Shown here: one piece after another, positions 59,422-64,000 of the stretch
Position numbering within the stretch: position 1 is the first letter of the stretch
Layout of the letters: every line of letters starts with the position of its first letter
Assembly (NCBI GenBank): GCA_030015575.1
Contig: JASDDO010000026.1
Span: 449,043,096 to 449,107,095 of the forward strand
DNA: 64,000 bases
Direction of reading: 5' to 3'
Source: Agapanthus africanus
Lineage: Eukaryota > Streptophyta > Magnoliopsida > Asparagales > Amaryllidaceae
Position numbers and translations under genes: made by a program
Notes under the pieces: generated by a model
What the model was told of the DNA's origin: nothing
Seen by the model: the letters and a program-made list of their open reading frames with translations, nothing else
Databases searched by the model: none

Positions 59422-61549
59422 TGTAAGTCCATGCTACCTCTCCCGGTACTTTCGGGCATGCGGAATTTGGTGAAAAACAATTTTCTTAGAGATGGTAACT
59501 TGGACTCAAAACCGGATCTTTGTTAAACATCTAACTAACAACCTAACTACGAGTTGCTAACTACTCGGTTAGGGGGTTATACCTTTCTTTTTCTCGAACT
59601 CCTTCGTCTTCAAGCTTCGATGGTCGTCCGAACCGGCTTCTCCCCGTCGTCTCCCTGCGCCGAAGATAGATCCACCTGAAAGCTTCAACCTTTGGCTCCT
59701 TCTTCGAACTTTGAAGAAACTAGTTCACTCGGTTTGCTAAACCTTGTGAACTAGAGTGAGTAGAGAAGAGTTTGTATGGGATTTTATCTATGGTTCTTGG
59801 TTCTCAACTCATGAGACAAGTGAACCATAGAATCAAGAGAGGGAGAGCAAGAGGAGGAAGATGAGAGCTCAAGAACAAGAGAGAGAATGAGCATGAAAGA
59901 ATGAGAGAAGACTTTTCTTATTTGGCTCTCATAATCCAAAACCATCATCACAAAAATAATAATCAAGTATTGTGTAAAATGGTTCAAGTCAAAATGGCTA
60001 AATCATTTCACGCACTCATTTCTCACAAAAGAAACAAGAAAGTAAAAAGTCTTTGCCATGAAATGATAGCCATAGTCATCATGATGGTCAACTAGTCCAA
60101 CCTAGTCAACCGGTCAACAAAGTCAACAAGTCAACAAAGTCAACCCCTCAACAACCATGTCACCACAATACTTAATTAATATTATTGTTAATCATATATC
60201 ATATTCTCATTAGGGTTGACCAAAAAGTCAATAGTCAACTGTCAACAGTCAACAACTCTAATGAGAATCCTCTGCCTCTGTCTCTCCGTCAACTGTGCAT
60301 ACACACCCGCATCCGCGTTCCGAGGAACACGAATGCATACTGGATAAATCCAATCCCAAAAGGTACACTAGGATCTGGCTTAAACTAAAGCCCGCTAGTG
60401 TAAACTGTCCGGACACTGTACGTGCACAAGTGTACGGATGTGACCGAACCCTGTCGCAAAACCATGCGACCTCTACTCTTTTGCCTAAAGGCGAATAGCT
60501 TTCTGTATGGGACTATAAAGACTCGACACTACGCTGGCAGTGGGTTTAACCACAGACCGCAAGCGGCACTAGCTGTGCGTAACGGTCCCCAGGTAGATGC
60601 CGACAAGAAGACTGACGAGGCGAAACCCATCTGAACTCCTACTGAGCCTGAATGTGACATTCTCCGTACAGTCCGGTCTGTTCGTCTGATACATCGCATG
60701 GCGGGCCTAGGGGGCGGTAAACGTCAGTCCCCCAATAGCTGTACAAGTCGTGTCGGAGTGAAGCCCAAAACACCCTGAGATAACACTGGAAGCCTACCAG
60801 TATATCTCGTTTGCCCTGGCCAGGGACTACTCGTGTAATGGCTCTCCTAGACACAGCGCGATGTCAACCCCCAATACCGGGAGAGACGAATCCTGTCTAA
60901 CCGTCACTGCCTCCAAGTGCTTCGGGACTGCACCCAACTACCACCTGTTTGCACGACTCCTTTGAGCCGTGGTAGGGTAGTAATCAAAGTACAGTGGGAA
61001 CACACTCGAGGCGAAGTGACAGTGTCAAGTCAGCGGACTAAGCTGTACTCATGTCACCTGGGAACTGATAACCGACGATAGGCATAATACCAACTAGTCA
61101 GTTCCCGACGAGTCCTGTCCAGTGTACTCGTAACCCAACGAGCACCCGCATACTCTCTCAAGTACGACGTACCGACGGCTGTGGGACAGACCGTCTTCCA
61201 CACTGGGATGAGAAGCGCATGCACTAGTCTACTCCGGAGTATCGATGCCCTGTCTCGATAGTTCTGCAACCAGGGACCTGCATAAGGATGTGCTTATAGA
61301 TTACCCAGCCCCACTAGTGTGACTGCCATCACAACGCTGGTAATCAAGCAAAGATCCTAAGGGCTCCACTAATGCGTATAGATGATATAATAAAATAAAC
61401 ACATGTACACATTGAAGTAGAAACAAACCAAGTTGCATACTACTATCTTGAGCAAGATTGTATATACAAGGTGAATATCCCAAGCTTCTATTAAGTAATA
61501 TACAAACTAGTATGATACAGTAATGGCCTCTAGGGCATATACACTGACA
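59422..61549 (-). repeat. H 3' LTR
   Basis: 2,128 bp, plus strand TGTAAGTCCATGC to ACACTGACA. The inner end adjoins the polypurine tract. It contains a run of GTCAAC-type repeats at about 60080-60260 and a segment resembling the C and B LTRs at about 60650-61530. Confidence 0.88.
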
Positions 61550-61560
61550 ATCTCCCACTT
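61550..61560 (-). other. H polypurine tract
   Basis: The minus strand reads AAGTGGGAGAT immediately before the 3' LTR and three bases after the pol stop codon. Confidence 0.9.
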
Positions 61561-61563
61561 GCA

Positions 61564-63996
61564 CTAAGGCCATGTATTGGCGTATCGAAGACCTATCATC
61601 TCGATCAGCCGCTCGAACTGAGTCTGGGGCAAGGCCTTGGTGAATGGATCTGCAGTGTTATCTTCTGAAGCGACTCTCCGAACCTCGATCTCCTGGCGAT
61701 CCGCGATCTTCCTGATCAGGTGATACCGCCTCAAGATGTGTCTGGATCTCTGATGGGACCTGGGTTCCTTCGCAAAAGCTATAGCCCCGTTGTTGTCGCA
61801 ATACAGAGGTATTGGATCAACAATGGACGGAACCACCTGAAGTTCTTTCAAGAACTTCCTCATCCAGACAGCTTCTTTCGTGGCATCAGATGCAGCGATG
61901 TATTCCGCTTCCATCGTCGAGTCTGCAACGGTTTCCTGTTTGGAACTCTTCCAACACACCGCCCCTCCATTGAGTGTAAAGACAAAACCCGACATGGACT
62001 TGGAATCATCCTTGTCACTATGGAAGCTGGAGTCAGCAAAGGCCTCGATCTGGAGGTCTTTTCCGCCATACACCAAGAACATCTCCTTAGTCCTTCTCAC
62101 GTACTTGAGAATGTTCTTTACTGCTATCCAGTGTTTCTCCCCAGGGTTTGACTGATACCGGCTTACCACACTCAGTGCATAAGCTACATCCGGTCTGGTA
62201 CACAACATCGCATACATTATAGAGCCTACCGCAGAAGCGTAGGGTATAATAGACATGCAATCCCTCTCCAAATCAGTCTTGGGAGACATCTCTTTAGAGA
62301 GGGTGATCCCGTGACAAGCCGGTAGGTTACCGCGCATGGAATCTTCCATACTGAATCTCTTCAGTATGGTGTCGATGTACCTGGACTGTGAAAGTCCTAA
62401 TATCCTCTTGGATCTATCACGATGGATCCGGATCCCCAGGATGTATGAGGCATCACCCAGGTCTTTCATGGAGAACCTGTGTGACAAGAACCCCTTGACA
62501 GATTGTAGCATAGGAATGTCATTTCCTATTAAGAGAATGTCATCCACGTATAAAACGAGGAATACTACAGTTCTCGCTACAAATCTACTGCAGATGCATG
62601 GTTCATCTGGATTTTTGATAAAGCCAAATTCCTTGACCGTCTCATCAAAACAGATGTTCCAACTCCGCGATGCCTGCTTTAGTCCATAGATGGACTTAAG
62701 CAACTTGCACACCTTTCCGCTGCTCCCACTCTGAATGAAACCCTCTGGTTGGTCCATATAGACACACTCCTCTAAACTTCCATTTAGAAAAGCGGTCTTT
62801 ACGTCCATTTTCCAGATCTCATAATCGTGGAAGGCAGCAATGGCAAGAAGGATCCGAATGGATTTCAGCATAGCCACTGGAGAAAAGGTTTCGTCATAGT
62901 CCAAGCCAGGTCTTTGACGGAAACCCTTTGCAACAAGTCTAGCTTTATAGGTCTCAACCTGTCCATCTACACCAATCTTCCTTTTGAAGATCCACTTGCA
63001 TCCTACGGGTTTTACCCCGTCTGGAGCAATGTCCAACGTCCATACTTTGTTGGTATACATGGACTCCATTTCAGTCCGCATTGCATCCAGCCATTTTACT
63101 GAGTCAACACTCTGAACGGCCTGCTGGAAGCTAGTAGGCTCATCATAATCTATGATGCAATCCTCTCTATCCCCGTCTATGAGAAAACCGTAGTATCTCT
63201 CGGGCGGATGAGACGGCCTACTACTCCTGCGGAGCGGCGTAGGAATGTCCTGTTCTCTTAAACCCTCTGGTTCCACTAAGCTTTCAGTAATAGCTCGTGG
63301 TTCTGGAATTTCTTCCAGTTCTACTGCGTTCCCACTAATTTCCTTTTCTAAGAACTGATGTTCTGGAAAGTGGGCATGACGAGAAACAATAACTTTTTGT
63401 TCCTCTTCGCAGTAGAAGAAATATCCCTTGGAGTTCTTTGGATATCCCACAAACTTATACTGTACTGAGCGTGCCTCGAGCTTGTCCGCATGCTGCTTTT
63501 TGACAAAAGCTGGACTTCCCCATGTCTTAATGTGATTAAGATGGGGCATCTTCCCACACCACATCTCATATGGTGTGGTAGGCATAGTCTTAGTGGGAAC
63601 TCGGTTCAAAAGGTACGCAGCTGATTCTAGCGCATACCCCCAGAATGATCGCGGTAACTCAGCGTTACTCATCATGGACCGTACCATATCCAATAGGGTG
63701 CGGTTCCGTCTCTCCGATACACCGTTATGTTGCGGAGTGTATGGAGGAGTAAGCTGAGAGAGAATTCCGTTCTCTTTTAAATAGTCCAGGAACTCGGCAC
63801 TTAAGTATTCACCACCTCTATCCGATCTTAGGATCTTGATACTTTTGTCGGTCTGGTTTTCTACCTCATTCTTATATTCCTGGAACTTTCCAAAGGCTTC
63901 GGACTTATGTTTCATTAAGAAGACATAACCGTACCTTGAAAATTCATCCGTAAAAGTAATGAAGTAAGAATAACCGCTTCGCGCATGTGTAGACAT
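61564..63996 (-). CDS. pol: H copia polyprotein, C-terminal part: integrase, reverse transcriptase, RNase H
   Basis: An 810-residue open frame that runs to the window edge; its true start is off the window and the first Met is internal. Integrase core: ITFTDEFSRYGYVFLMKH (Asp near residue 17), ILRSDRGGEYLS (Asp near 60) and NGVSERRNRTLLDM (Glu near 95), the DDE triad. Linker: LRRSSRPSHPPERYYGFLID. Reverse transcriptase: VWTLDIAPDGVKPVGCKWIF, VKTAFLNGSLEECVYMDQPE and the YVDDILLIG box. RNase H: ADSSFHSDKDDSKSMSGFVF, DSTMEAEYIAASDATKEAVW and YCDNNGAIAFAKEP. It ends YANTWP then a stop. Sequence type suggests the Angela/Tork group. It is the best-preserved coding region in the window. Confidence 0.95.
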   Translation of the reverse strand: MSTHARSGYSYFITFTDEFSRYGYVFLMKHKSEAFGKFQEYKNEVENQTDKSIKILRSDRGGEYLSAEFLDYLKENGILSQLTPPYTPQHNGVSERRNRTLLDMVRSMMSNAELPRSFWGYALESAAYLLNRVPTKTMPTTPYEMWCGKMPHLNHIKTWGSPAFVKKQHADKLEARSVQYKFVGYPKNSKGYFFYCEEEQKVIVSRHAHFPEHQFLEKEISGNAVELEEIPEPRAITESLVEPEGLREQDIPTPLRRSSRPSHPPERYYGFLIDGDREDCIIDYDEPTSFQQAVQSVDSVKWLDAMRTEMESMYTNKVWTLDIAPDGVKPVGCKWIFKRKIGVDGQVETYKARLVAKGFRQRPGLDYDETFSPVAMLKSIRILLAIAAFHDYEIWKMDVKTAFLNGSLEECVYMDQPEGFIQSGSSGKVCKLLKSIYGLKQASRSWNICFDETVKEFGFIKNPDEPCICSRFVARTVVFLVLYVDDILLIGNDIPMLQSVKGFLSHRFSMKDLGDASYILGIRIHRDRSKRILGLSQSRYIDTILKRFSMEDSMRGNLPACHGITLSKEMSPKTDLERDCMSIIPYASAVGSIMYAMLCTRPDVAYALSVVSRYQSNPGEKHWIAVKNILKYVRRTKEMFLVYGGKDLQIEAFADSSFHSDKDDSKSMSGFVFTLNGGAVCWKSSKQETVADSTMEAEYIAASDATKEAVWMRKFLKELQVVPSIVDPIPLYCDNNGAIAFAKEPRSHQRSRHILRRYHLIRKIADRQEIEVRRVASEDNTADPFTKALPQTQFERLIEMIGLRYANTWP

Positions 63997-64000
63997 TGGA

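Larger units (their letters stand above)
59422..64000 (-). mobile_element. H: Angela-like Ty1/copia element, 3' part, open frame
   Basis: Minus-strand element running off the right edge: 3' LTR (59422-61549), polypurine tract and pol. Integrase, reverse transcriptase and RNase H lie in one uninterrupted frame, so it looks whole as far as visible. Its LTR shares blocks with B and C (for example around 61230-61320) but is a separate subfamily. As the innermost insertion on this side it is younger than G. Age from LTR divergence cannot be given because the partner LTR is off the window. Confidence 0.9.

Noticed and set aside
59981-60260. Run of GTCAAC repeats (about 60080-60260) considered as a W-box array or CRISPR-like array
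   Set aside because: Spacing is irregular, spacers are not unique units and it lies in the H LTR. TTGAC-type words could bind WRKY factors, but nothing else supports this.

Overview
The window comes from a flowering-plant nuclear genome. It consists wholly, or almost wholly, of LTR retrotransposons nested inside one another. The plant signs are a gypsy element with an Asp-tRNA primer site and an Athila-type gag, a chromodomain gypsy of the Tekay/Del type, Angela/Tork-type copia elements primed by initiator-Met tRNA, and very long LTRs. I found no host gene, tRNA, rRNA or CRISPR. The species cannot be named from the sequence.

Layout, with letters used throughout. E (1-4551, minus) is the 5' part of an Athila-like element inserted in the leader of A. 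A (4552-8521, plus) is a decayed Angela-like copia. From 8522 onward everything lies inside F, a non-coding large retrotransposon derivative (LARD, minus strand) with LTRs of about 4.4 kb. F's left (3') LTR holds S, a solo copia LTR (8939-22830), and S holds D (9277-20998, minus), a Tekay-like gypsy with 3.36-kb LTRs. F's leader holds B (28269-48462, plus), an Angela-like copia, whose 5' LTR holds C (28324-38683, minus), a younger copy related to A. F's right (5') LTR holds G (51513 to beyond the right edge, plus), a second LARD, whose 3' LTR holds H (59422 to beyond the edge, minus), an Angela-like copia that is open-framed as far as it is visible. D, B and C have 5-bp target duplications visible on both sides; S has a 4-bp one.

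Relative ages by eye from LTR pairs: F oldest (about 7-10% divergent), then B (about 6-7%), D (about 4-5%), G (about 3-4%), C (about 2%). This agrees with the nesting order. F and G carry no gag or pol. Their LTR ends, primer site, polypurine region and several LTR blocks match D, so a D-like Tekay element probably supplied their proteins.

The most interesting signals are non-coding and shared between elements: (1) a 62-66-bp stem-loop in the LTRs of D, F and G whose stem sequence changes while pairing is kept; (2) a roughly 31-bp-period array of six small hairpins in the LARD interiors; (3) a motif present three times at fixed spacing in copia leaders, whose three copies change together from element to element; (4) GC-rich palindromes shared by Athila, copia and LARD elements; (5) a short exon-like block ending in a splice-donor-like site and hairpin in the D, F and G LTRs.
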